A stretch of DNA of 32,916 bases from an uncultured Clostridia bacterium (lineage in GTDB: Bacteria; Bacillota; Clostridia; TANB77; CAG-508), in contig CAKPCF010000019.1 in NCBI GenBank assembly GCA_934141445.1, forward strand, positions 1 through 32,916, given 5' to 3'. Below are positions 16,407-23,806 of the stretch, piece by piece. The notes under the pieces were generated by a model. That model ran no database searches. It saw only the letters and a list, made by a program, of their open reading frames with translations, and was not told where the DNA came from. The first letter of the stretch is position 1, and each line of letters begins with the position of its first letter. Position numbers and translations under genes: made by a program.

Positions 16407-16435
16407 AGTATACAATCAATTTGGTATTTTGTCAA
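16407..16435 (-). promoter_or_regulatory. Promoter of rpmF
   Basis: The -35 TTGACA (16430-16435), a 17-bp spacer and the -10 TATACT (16407-16412) on the minus strand lie about 70 bp upstream of the rpmF ATG. Confidence 0.78.
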
Positions 16436-16484
16436 CATTTTTACAAAATATTTGTACTTTTTTCAAATTGTCATGTATTACTTA

Positions 16485-18974
16485 CTAATTATTTTTCAAT
16501 TCTGGATAATCTTTTAAAATTTTATCAGCAATACTATCTGTATACTTAAATGGAATTACATAGCCATTTAAACTATTAGCCTTTTCTTGAAGATTTGCAT
16601 TTTCAGAACTTACAAATATTTTTGCTTTTCCTTTTCCATTCTTTGCTTCTTGTATTAAATTATATGCTGGAGAATTTCCATCAAATGCAATTACAGCTGA
16701 ATTTCTTCTTTCAAATATTTCATAATTAAAACTCTTATATATTCCTAACTCTTCTGTTTCTGTTGATACACAAACACCATCTAAATCTTGTGTATTTAAT
16801 TTTTCCTCTTCTTCTTTAGAAAGCATTTTAGGAACAATAGCATTTATCTCAAATTTTTTATTCATTTCTTTTGATAAATCAACAATTGCTTTTTCATAAC
16901 CTTCCATTTTAGGTCCAATTACAAAATATGCTTTTTTATTATCTAATTTATCAATTAGTTCTTTTAATGTTGCTTTTGCACTTTCATTTATTACAGTTTC
17001 TCTACCTTTACTGTTAAAGCTTCCACCTGCTATAATAACAGGGAATTTATCATATGGAAGTTCTACAATTTTATCCTTTAACACTTCTGTTGCATCTAAG
17101 TTATTTTTGAAATAAAATTTTATTTGCTTATCTTTTGTTTTAGAAATGTTTTCATCTTCTAAATCTAAAATAGCTTTTTCTAATCCTTTATTTTCAATCA
17201 TTTTTTCAAAAGCTTTTGATTTTTTCTTAAATGCTTGCTCATTATCTGCTAAAATTTTATCTTCAACAGCTCTCATTTTCATAAAATCATCTGTTGTCAA
17301 ACCTAATAAATTTTGAGAAGCAAGTTGTTCTTCAAATGTATCTGTACCATATATTCCAAAACCATCTGTTCCTTGAACACATGCGACACCACTATCTAGA
17401 TATTGCTTTATAGGGTGATTTTGTAAATCTGATAAATTATTTAAACGGACATTTGAAGATAATTGAAATTGTAATACAACTCCCATATCTCTCATGTCTT
17501 CCATTAACTTTTTACCTTTTTCAAAATTTAAGTTTTCAACATATAAACCATGTCCTATTCTAACTTTAGGACATTTCTTTCCTTCTGGAATTGCTGCTTT
17601 AACACATTCAATTGCTGAAAAAACATTATCTTTATGTGAATCATTTTCTCCAGCATGAATTTGTATTGTAAAACTATTATCTTCATATACGGCAAATTTT
17701 ACTAACTCAGCTATTAGTTCTCTAAAATCTGCTATATCATTTATTTCTTCACCAATTATATCACTTCCAACAACATAAGGACTTTTGGCCATTGCTTTTA
17801 ATACATTTAATGCTTCAACAATTTCCTCTGGTGAAAGCCATACTCTACGAATAGCAGCAAGAAATCTAATTGCAACACCAGTTTCTTTTTCTGCTAATGG
17901 CAATATTTCATGAAGTGTTTTTAAGAATTCAACACCTCGTTCACCTTTTTTTACAAGGTCTGTTGTAGAAATTTCAACATGTTTTATTCCTTGTTTTTGA
18001 TATTCTCTTGAAATCCATAAAAGTTTATCTTTTAATATATTATTATTTTCATATACACTTCCAGATTCTGCATCTTCTAGCATTTTATACAAATGTTTTT
18101 TTACTTGCTCATCTGGTATTGCTTTAATCTGATTATTAGTATATTTTATTTTTATTGTAGATGGTTTACCTTTTGTAAATACATATCTATAAACTATATA
18201 AAGCTTATCTAAATTAGTAAATACAGCTTGACCATCTTTCATTAGAACTAAACTATTTTTTATTTTTCTAATATTTTCTTCCGCATTTTCTAAATTGTTT
18301 AAAATTAAATCTGCAAAGTTTATATAAGTTTCATCTTTTATTTTTCTTTCAAAAGCTTTTCCTGTAAGATTACTATTTTCATAATGTTTCTCTACTGCTT
18401 TTCTTTGCATTTCTAACATTTTAGATTGCTCATCTGTAATCTTTAAATTTAATTTTTGAATAAAATATAAAGGATATCTTATTTGATGTTTTATTGCTAA
18501 TGCAATTAAAATATCTGGTGTAAGCATTGCATTTAAATGCGTATGTAAATCAGTTCTAAATTTAACTTTTTTCAATATATAAGTTTTTACAATTGTTTTA
18601 TCAACACTTAATTTGTAATCTTTAGTTTGAGCCATAAGTATTTTGGTTATTGCTGGAATTTTAGCCTTCATTTCAATATGTCCATCTGTATAAATATTTG
18701 CTATTTTTATTCCACCTAGTCTAAATATATATACTTCTTCATTATCTGCATTTAATGATGCTGGAAGTATTCCTGTTATTACTCTTTTATTAGTTTCACC
18801 TGTTCTAGTTTCTAATTTACATACTTTTGCTAAATTCGTAATCAAATTTCCAGAATTATGGTTTGGTGTTTCTATACAATAAAAAAGTTCTTCTTCACTT
18901 CTTTTAGATAAAGATACTTTTATGTCTTGCTCTTTATCAAGATAAAATACTTTCCAAACATCAATTTTTTCCAT
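16485..18974 (-). CDS. Adenosine-deaminase-fold protein with extra N- and C-terminal domains
   Basis: It has 829 residues. Residues about 1-135 are an unrecognised, beta-rich domain. A metal-dependent deaminase barrel follows: HTHLNA (H144, H146), HAGE (440-443, with catalytic-type E443), GHG (474-476), SSN (506-508) and GTD (535-537). ADA enzymes have a second Asp after the zinc-ligand Asp; here it is Gly538. From about 640 to the end lies an alpha/beta, Rossmann-like region (FPVIIAGGSFNSKGRE, AYFVIGPKMEGYEKAI, AVIAFDGNS) that resembles nucleotide-sensing SLOG/LOG folds. Normal adenosine deaminases have about 340 residues. It is a single gene with a strong promoter, beside a tyrosine recombinase. 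The substrate is unknown. Confidence 0.8.
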   Translation of the reverse strand: MEKIDVWKVFYLDKEQDIKVSLSKRSEEELFYCIETPNHNSGNLITNLAKVCKLETRTGETNKRVITGILPASLNADNEEVYIFRLGGIKIANIYTDGHIEMKAKIPAITKILMAQTKDYKLSVDKTIVKTYILKKVKFRTDLHTHLNAMLTPDILIALAIKHQIRYPLYFIQKLNLKITDEQSKMLEMQRKAVEKHYENSNLTGKAFERKIKDETYINFADLILNNLENAEENIRKIKNSLVLMKDGQAVFTNLDKLYIVYRYVFTKGKPSTIKIKYTNNQIKAIPDEQVKKHLYKMLEDAESGSVYENNNILKDKLLWISREYQKQGIKHVEISTTDLVKKGERGVEFLKTLHEILPLAEKETGVAIRFLAAIRRVWLSPEEIVEALNVLKAMAKSPYVVGSDIIGEEINDIADFRELIAELVKFAVYEDNSFTIQIHAGENDSHKDNVFSAIECVKAAIPEGKKCPKVRIGHGLYVENLNFEKGKKLMEDMRDMGVVLQFQLSSNVRLNNLSDLQNHPIKQYLDSGVACVQGTDGFGIYGTDTFEEQLASQNLLGLTTDDFMKMRAVEDKILADNEQAFKKKSKAFEKMIENKGLEKAILDLEDENISKTKDKQIKFYFKNNLDATEVLKDKIVELPYDKFPVIIAGGSFNSKGRETVINESAKATLKELIDKLDNKKAYFVIGPKMEGYEKAIVDLSKEMNKKFEINAIVPKMLSKEEEEKLNTQDLDGVCVSTETEELGIYKSFNYEIFERRNSAVIAFDGNSPAYNLIQEAKNGKGKAKIFVSSENANLQEKANSLNGYVIPFKYTDSIADKILKDYPELKNN

Positions 18975-19047
18975 TAAAATTATCCTCCAACAATATATTT
19001 GATATATAATATAAAATTCAAAATATTATTTCACCAGTTAATTTAGA

Positions 19048-19076
19048 ATTATAACACAATTCTTAGTATTTTTCAA
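19048..19076 (-). promoter_or_regulatory. Promoter of the deaminase-fold gene
   Basis: The -35 TTGAAA (19071-19076), a 17-bp spacer and a perfect -10 TATAAT (19048-19053) are on the minus strand. The transcript would have a leader of about 65 bases before the ATG at 18974. Confidence 0.78.
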
Positions 19077-19106
19077 CAAATTATGTAAATCTTTTTATGT
19101 ATATCT

Positions 19107-19139
19107 AAAAAAAAGCTCACTTGTAAAATACAAATGAGC
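19107..19139 (-). terminator. Terminator after the tyrosine recombinase gene
   Basis: On the minus strand GCTCATTTGTA pairs with TACAAGTGAGC (one G-T pair) and is followed by eight T, about 45 bp past the recombinase stop. Confidence 0.85.
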
Positions 19140-19185
19140 AAATCTATATTATTTTGTTTTTATGGATTGTTTATTTTATAGGATA

Positions 19186-20118
19186 CTATGCTAATTTTTC
19201 TAAATATCTCTTTTTCATCTTATCAGAAGAATGTACATATCTGTTTAAAGTTATTCCTACATCAGAATGACCTAATATTTCACTTAAAGATTTCACATCC
19301 ATTCCTACACTTATACAGTCGGTCGCAAAAGTGTGTCTTAAGCAGTGAAAATTTCTGTATGGAACTTTGCATTTTTGTAAACAACTTCTAAATGTATATT
19401 GATAACCTCTTGGTTCCATAAAATTATATTTATCTCCTGTTAAAAAGAAATCATCTTTACTATATTTTTCTTTAAGTTCTTTCAATTTTGTATATACAAT
19501 ATTTGACATTGGAATTGTTCTCATACTTTTTTCTGATTTTGGAGAATCAATAATTATTTTTGTTTCACTTGGCTTTACATATACTCTCTGTAATGTATGG
19601 CGAACATAAATTAGTTTTTTACTCAAATCTATATCCTCCCATTTCAAAGCACAAATTTCTCCAATTCTCATGCCAGTATACAAACATATTGCAATTCCAA
19701 TATACTTTGTATTTTCTGAATTCATACAAAAATCCTTTATCTTTCTTTTGTCTCTCTCTGAAAAAATTCTCAAATCTTGCATACGAACTCTTGGCAAGTT
19801 AATCAAATCTATTTTCATTTTCAAATCATATCTTTGCTCTGCATATTTCAAAATTGATTTTAATACTAATAAAATATCTTTTAAAAACTTATTAGATATT
19901 TGCATATCTTCTAATAAAACTTCACTAAATCTATTAAAATCATATGTTGTCATCTCTTCTAAAGTTAAATTTTCAAAAGCTGGTAATAAATATTTGTCAA
20001 TTTTATAAGTATAATTAAAATATGTAGATTCTTTTATTTGTTGCTTTTTGTATATTAAAAAATCATCTGTAATTTTTTTAAATGTAATTTTCTTTTGCAG
20101 TTTAATTATTTTTTTCAT
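19186..20118 (-). CDS. Tyrosine recombinase / integrase
   Basis: It has 310 residues. An N-terminal SAM-like core-binding domain (about 10-95: TDDFLIYKKQQIKESTYFNYTYKI) precedes the catalytic domain, which has a complete residue set: R151 in TGMRIGEI, K194 in SPKSEK, H258 and R261 in HCLRHTFAT, H284 in GHSD, and nucleophile Y294 in NRYVH. It therefore looks active. The ATG at 20118 is 7 bases from GAGGTGG. There is no excisionase, phage gene or visible attachment site beside it, so it is not an obvious integrated element. It is the only recombinase in the window and a candidate to act on the CTTTAAGT-N5-ACTTAAAG sites at both ends. Spo0A-box-like motifs lie upstream. Confidence 0.92.
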   Translation of the reverse strand: MKKIIKLQKKITFKKITDDFLIYKKQQIKESTYFNYTYKIDKYLLPAFENLTLEEMTTYDFNRFSEVLLEDMQISNKFLKDILLVLKSILKYAEQRYDLKMKIDLINLPRVRMQDLRIFSERDKRKIKDFCMNSENTKYIGIAICLYTGMRIGEICALKWEDIDLSKKLIYVRHTLQRVYVKPSETKIIIDSPKSEKSMRTIPMSNIVYTKLKELKEKYSKDDFFLTGDKYNFMEPRGYQYTFRSCLQKCKVPYRNFHCLRHTFATDCISVGMDVKSLSEILGHSDVGITLNRYVHSSDKMKKRYLEKLA

Positions 20119-20496
20119 CAATTAACCACCTCAGCATCAGATTTTACAACATTTTCCTTAATTTTTTTGTAAAGCTGAATTATTAAAATTTTTACTAAAA
20201 TTTTACACTTTTTATATATTTTCTTATTTTTTCACCTTTTGTCGGTTTATGTAGTATTTTGTCGAATTATTTATATTCTTGTCAATTGCTGTAGTTTCAA
20301 TTGATTGGTGTCTTTTTCATTCTATCTAATTTTACTTAATTTTTTTACACTGATAAATATTTTTGCAATCATTTTGCAATGTAAAATGATTACTTGAATA
20401 TTTTAATTTTATAACTGTAACACTTTTTCTTTAATTTCATACTATGTATTATACAAAAGATAAACAAAAAGAAAAAACATAAAGGAGGTAAACGAT
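20119..20496. other. Divergent intergenic region (375 bp), AT-rich
   Basis: No gene is seen between the recombinase and the small Cys-rich gene. The region holds three TTTTGTCGA-like motifs at 20-bp spacing (20237-20285) and an inverted repeat (AATCATTTT...AAAATGATT, about 20376-20400) with two nearby TTTTGCAAT direct repeats. I could not identify a confident sigma-A promoter for either gene, which may mean that an alternative sigma factor or an activator is used. Confidence 0.6.
20237..20285 (+). promoter_or_regulatory. Three Spo0A-box-like motifs at 20-bp spacing
   Basis: TTTTGTCGG at 20237, TTTTGTCGAA at 20257 and TCTTGTCAA at 20277 start exactly 20 bp apart. The middle one is a perfect match to the Spo0A box core TGTCGAA, and the others differ at one or two positions. 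Their location between a tyrosine recombinase and a tiny Cys-rich membrane protein suggests control of one or both by Spo0A. Confidence 0.5.
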
Positions 20497-20622
20497 ATGC
20501 CAGAAAACAGAGGATGTGGATGTGGTTTCATGGACAATGATTGCTTATGGATCATAATTCTTTTAATCATCATATTCTGTTGTTGTGGAAACAACAATGG
20601 TAGAGGTGGATGTGGTTGCTAA
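20497..20622 (+). CDS. Tiny Cys/Gly-rich single-span membrane protein
   Basis: It has 41 residues, MPENRGCGCGFMDNDCLW followed by a hydrophobic run (IIILLIIIF) and a CCCGNNNGRGGCGC tail. AGGAGG is ideally spaced before the ATG. The Cys-Gly clusters flanking one membrane helix resemble small proteins common in clostridia and, more loosely, the tiny YjcZ-type sporulation proteins. The function is unknown to me. Three Spo0A-box-like motifs lie about 210-260 bp upstream, and a terminator hairpin follows. Confidence 0.8.
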   Translation: MPENRGCGCGFMDNDCLWIIILLIIIFCCCGNNNGRGGCGC

Positions 20623-20678
20623 TTATAGCAAACACTGCTTACACAAAAGCATTGTAAATGTTTAGTTTACGATAAGAA

Positions 20679-20721
20679 AAAACACACGATATAATAATTT
20701 GATTGTATCGTGTGTTTTCTT
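20679..20721. terminator. Bidirectional terminator between the Cys-rich gene and groEL
   Basis: AAAACACACGATA (20679-20691) pairs with TATCGTGTGTTTT (20706-20718), with T-rich sequence on one side and A-rich on the other. It sits between two convergent genes and can serve both. Confidence 0.85.
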
Positions 20722-20775
20722 ATTATTAAAAGATAAATATTTTATTTAATTCTACTTATATTATTTAATTTGTTT

Positions 20776-22410
20776 TTAGTACATTCCACCCATTTCACTT
20801 GGCATTGCTGTATCGTGGTGACAAGAACATTCTTTTTCTTTCTTTTCTGTCATAATGCTTTCAGTTGTTAATATCATTGAAGCAACACTTTCAGCATTTT
20901 GAATTGCTGAACGAGTAACCTTTGTAGGATCTACTATACCAGCTTTCTTCATATCTGTATATTCTTCTTTAGCAGCATCAAATCCAACACCTGGTTTGCT
21001 TGCTTTTACTTTTTCAAGTATAACAGCTCCTTCTAGTCCTGCATTTCTTGCGATTTGTTTTACTGGTTCTTCCAAAGCTTTTAATATTATCTTAGCACCA
21101 ATTTTCTCTCCTTCTGGAAGTGTTTCTAATAATTTTTCAACTTCTGGAATAACATTTATAAATGCTGTTCCACCACCAGGTAAAATACCTTCTTCAACAG
21201 CTGCTTTTGTTGCTGATAAAGCATCTTCAATTCTTAATTTCTTTTCTTTCATTTCAATTTCAGTTGCAGCACCAACTTGAATAACAGCTACACCACCAGC
21301 AAGTTTTGCTAATCTTTCTTGTAATTTTTCTTTATCATATTCGCTCTTTGTTTCTGCAATTTGATTTCTAATTAAGCTAACTCTTTCAGCTATTTCTTTC
21401 TTATCTCCTGAACCATCAACTATAATTGTATTTTCTTTAGTTACTTTAACTTGTTTTGCTCTACCTAATTGCTCTATTTTTGTATCTTTTAATTCAAGAC
21501 CAATATCAGATGTAATTACTTTACCACCAGTTAAAATAGCAATATCTTGTAACATATCTTTTCTCTTATCACCAAATCCAGGGGCTTTAACTGCAACAAC
21601 ATTTAAGATTCCTCTTAATTTATTTAAAATCAATGTTGATAAAGCTTCTCCTTCAAAATCGTCTGCAATAATTACAAGTCTACCACTAGCTTGTGTAATT
21701 TGCTCTAATAGTGGTAAAATTTCTTGAATATTACTTATTTTCTTATCTGTGATTAAGATATATGGATTATCCATAACTGTTTCCATTTTTTCTGTATCTG
21801 TTACTAAATATGGAGATACATATCCTTTATCAAATTCCATTCCTTCAACTACTGAAACTTCTGTTGATGATGTCTTTGATTCTTCAATTGTAATAACTCC
21901 ATCTTTAGAAACTTTTTCCATAGCATCAGCTATTAAGTTTCCAATTTCTGAATTATTAGCTGAAATACTTGCAACTCTTGCAATATCTTCTTTTCCTTCA
22001 ATTGGAGAACTATTCTTTTTCAAGTTTTCAACAACAACTTCTGTTGCTTTATCCATACCTCTTTTAATTGCTAAAACATCTCCACCAGCTGCTACATTTT
22101 TAACACCTTCTTTTAACATTATTTGTGCTAAAACTGTTGCTGTTGTTGTTCCATCACCTGCAACATCATTAGTTTTTGTTGAAACCTCTTTTACTAAAGA
22201 AGCTCCCATGTTTTCAAATGGATCTTCTAATTCAATCTCTTTTGCAATTGTAACACCATCATTAGTAATAAGTGGTGCTCCATAAGTTTTATCTAAAACT
22301 ACATTTCTTCCTTTTGGACCTAATGTAACTTTTACTGTATCTGCTAATTTATTAACACCTTCTAATAATTTTTTTCTAGCATCTTCACCATATAAAATTT
22401 CTTTTGCCAT
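20776..22410 (-). CDS. groL: Chaperonin GroEL
   Basis: The 60-kDa chaperonin subunit, forming the folding cage with GroES. It has 544 residues, with VTLGPKGRNVVLDK, the ATP-site GDGTTTATVLAQ, and the conserved AAVEEGILPGGGTA region near 400. The C-terminal tail is unusual. The usual flexible GGM repeats are reduced to one (EMGGMY), preceded by a CSCHH cluster. It lies 15 bp downstream of groS and shares its CIRCE-like operator. Confidence 0.98.
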   Translation of the reverse strand: MAKEILYGEDARKKLLEGVNKLADTVKVTLGPKGRNVVLDKTYGAPLITNDGVTIAKEIELEDPFENMGASLVKEVSTKTNDVAGDGTTTATVLAQIMLKEGVKNVAAGGDVLAIKRGMDKATEVVVENLKKNSSPIEGKEDIARVASISANNSEIGNLIADAMEKVSKDGVITIEESKTSSTEVSVVEGMEFDKGYVSPYLVTDTEKMETVMDNPYILITDKKISNIQEILPLLEQITQASGRLVIIADDFEGEALSTLILNKLRGILNVVAVKAPGFGDKRKDMLQDIAILTGGKVITSDIGLELKDTKIEQLGRAKQVKVTKENTIIVDGSGDKKEIAERVSLIRNQIAETKSEYDKEKLQERLAKLAGGVAVIQVGAATEIEMKEKKLRIEDALSATKAAVEEGILPGGGTAFINVIPEVEKLLETLPEGEKIGAKIILKALEEPVKQIARNAGLEGAVILEKVKASKPGVGFDAAKEEYTDMKKAGIVDPTKVTRSAIQNAESVASMILTTESIMTEKKEKECSCHHDTAMPSEMGGMY

Positions 22411-22425
22411 ATCTATCCCTCCTTA

Positions 22426-22707
22426 TTATTCAACTACGGCAAGAATATCAGATTGTTTTACAATAATATAATCTATTCCTTCATATTTAACTTCTGTGCC
22501 AGAATACTTACCTGTTATTACTCTGTCACCAACTTTAACTTGCATTTTCTCTATTTTTCCGTCATATTCTTTTCCAGGGCCAACAGCTATAACCTCTGCT
22601 ATTTGTGGTTTTTCTTGTGCTCCTGATGATAGAATAATTCCGCTTTTTGTTGTTTCCTCTGCTTCTACCATTTTTACTACTACTCTGTCTTCTAGTGGTT
22701 TTATCAT
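22426..22707 (-). CDS. groS: Co-chaperonin GroES
   Basis: The lid of the GroEL cage, with 93 residues. It shows the MIKPLEDRVVVK start, the mobile loop around EETTKSGIILSSGAQEKP, and the family's GDRVITGKYSGTEVKYEG segment. GGAGG precedes the ATG. It is the first gene of groS-groL and is controlled by the inverted repeat at 22733-22759. Confidence 0.98.
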   Translation of the reverse strand: MIKPLEDRVVVKMVEAEETTKSGIILSSGAQEKPQIAEVIAVGPGKEYDGKIEKMQVKVGDRVITGKYSGTEVKYEGIDYIIVKQSDILAVVE

Positions 22708-22732
22708 TTTCTATTACCTCCTTAAAATAATA

Positions 22733-22759
22733 TTAGCAGTCTTTTTCTTCGACTGCTAA
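22733..22759. promoter_or_regulatory. CIRCE operator (variant), HrcA site
   Basis: TTAGCAGTC (22733-22741), 9 bases, then GACTGCTAA (22751-22759) form a perfect 9-bp inverted repeat. Consensus CIRCE is TTAGCACTC-N9-GAGTGCTAA, so each arm carries one change at mirror-image positions and the symmetry is preserved. It sits between the promoter and groS, the usual place for HrcA repression. Confidence 0.9.
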
Positions 22760-22762
22760 TAA

Positions 22763-22789
22763 TTTATACCTTTTTACTTTAATTGTCAA
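22763..22789 (-). promoter_or_regulatory. Promoter of groS-groL
   Basis: The -35 TTGACA (22784-22789) and a -10 TATAAA (22763-22768) on the minus strand are separated by a short 15-bp spacer and lie immediately upstream of the CIRCE-like repeat. A -10 shifted by two bases (TAAATT, 17-bp spacer) is also possible. Confidence 0.65.
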
Positions 22790-22844
22790 TACAATTTTTT
22801 AATTTTCACAAAATTTTCACAGATATACCTGTATACTCCAGAAC

Positions 22845-23792
22845 TTACTGTTTTACCATAGCACCGCAAAAAGTACAATATTTGTCATCTGCATCAATTT
22901 CATTACCACATCTTCTGCAAAAATTTCCTAATTTCTGTGTTATTATTTCTCCATTTTTATCTACTTTTATTACCATATTTTTTGCATCTATAAATTCTGC
23001 TTTCTTACTAATTTTATATAGCTGTAAAAACAATTGCTCAAAATTTTCTTTTCTACTTTCCTCTTTTACCTGTTCTACTTCTTCAAAATTAGTAATTTCA
23101 AAATATGTAATCTTTATACCTCTTTGTGCTAATTTCTCATCATAATTGTTTTGACTTACTCTAATTTCTAATTCATTAGTTTTATTCTTTACTAGCTGTA
23201 CAGACAATTTATATTCTTCACCTAGCTCGTTTATTCCTAATTGAATTGAATTAACTACAGTTTTTCTAATTTGTTCTATAAGTTCTTGTTTTGTATAATG
23301 TTCTCTTATCCCTAAAATAGAATTTAAAAATAAAACAGGATTTTCTATTTTAAAATTAAATTTTCCATTTCCAATAAATCTTGTTTTTAGTGGTTCTTCT
23401 TTTTTAGTTTCTTCATTATAAGTACAATTTGTCCAATCAATATATTCAATTGGTTTCTTCATATAAAATTTATTGTCTGTTATTTCTTGTAAATTTATAA
23501 ATATAAGTGAAAGTGGTAATTTCTTTGTTTTTTCATCATTATACTCTCGCCATTTTCTAAGCTCGACAGAACAATCTTGTTCATCAAAACTTATTTTATA
23601 AATTCCTGGTTCATAACAAACTGCAATAACTTTTCCCTTTTCTAATAATATAGCATATTGTTTTTCGTTAATTTTTACTTCACTATAATTATATATTTTA
23701 TCATCTGTTTTTCTTACTAATACATCATTATCCAATTCATTACATTCAATTACATTTGATGTACGAGCCTCTTGTATCTTTACAAATTTCAT
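22845..23792 (-). CDS. SPFH-domain protein with C-terminal zinc ribbon
   Basis: It has 315 residues. The body looks like an SPFH/band-7 domain (RFIGNGKFNFKIENPVLFLNSIL..., then TKQELIEQIRKTVVNSIQLGINELG and RGIKITYFEITNFEEVE). It ends in a double-CxxC zinc ribbon (CRRCGNEIDADDKYCTFCG). There is no transmembrane segment, unlike membrane stomatins. It resembles the YdjI-like group annotated as virion-core-like proteins, often with zinc ribbons. It lies 14 bp downstream of pyrG and is probably co-transcribed. The function is unclear, possibly membrane stress or phage-shock related. Confidence 0.75.
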   Translation of the reverse strand: MKFVKIQEARTSNVIECNELDNDVLVRKTDDKIYNYSEVKINEKQYAILLEKGKVIAVCYEPGIYKISFDEQDCSVELRKWREYNDEKTKKLPLSLIFINLQEITDNKFYMKKPIEYIDWTNCTYNEETKKEEPLKTRFIGNGKFNFKIENPVLFLNSILGIREHYTKQELIEQIRKTVVNSIQLGINELGEEYKLSVQLVKNKTNELEIRVSQNNYDEKLAQRGIKITYFEITNFEEVEQVKEESRKENFEQLFLQLYKISKKAEFIDAKNMVIKVDKNGEIITQKLGNFCRRCGNEIDADDKYCTFCGAMVKQ

Positions 23793-23806
23793 TTTTAAAA
23801 TTCCTT

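Noticed and set aside
16485..18974. Complete RADAR anti-phage system
   Set aside because: Only a large deaminase-fold protein is present. No RdrA-type ATPase or accessory membrane protein lies beside it.
19186..20496. Integrated mobile element around the tyrosine recombinase
   Set aside because: No phage, conjugation, excisionase or tRNA gene is adjacent, and no flanking attachment repeats were found by eye.
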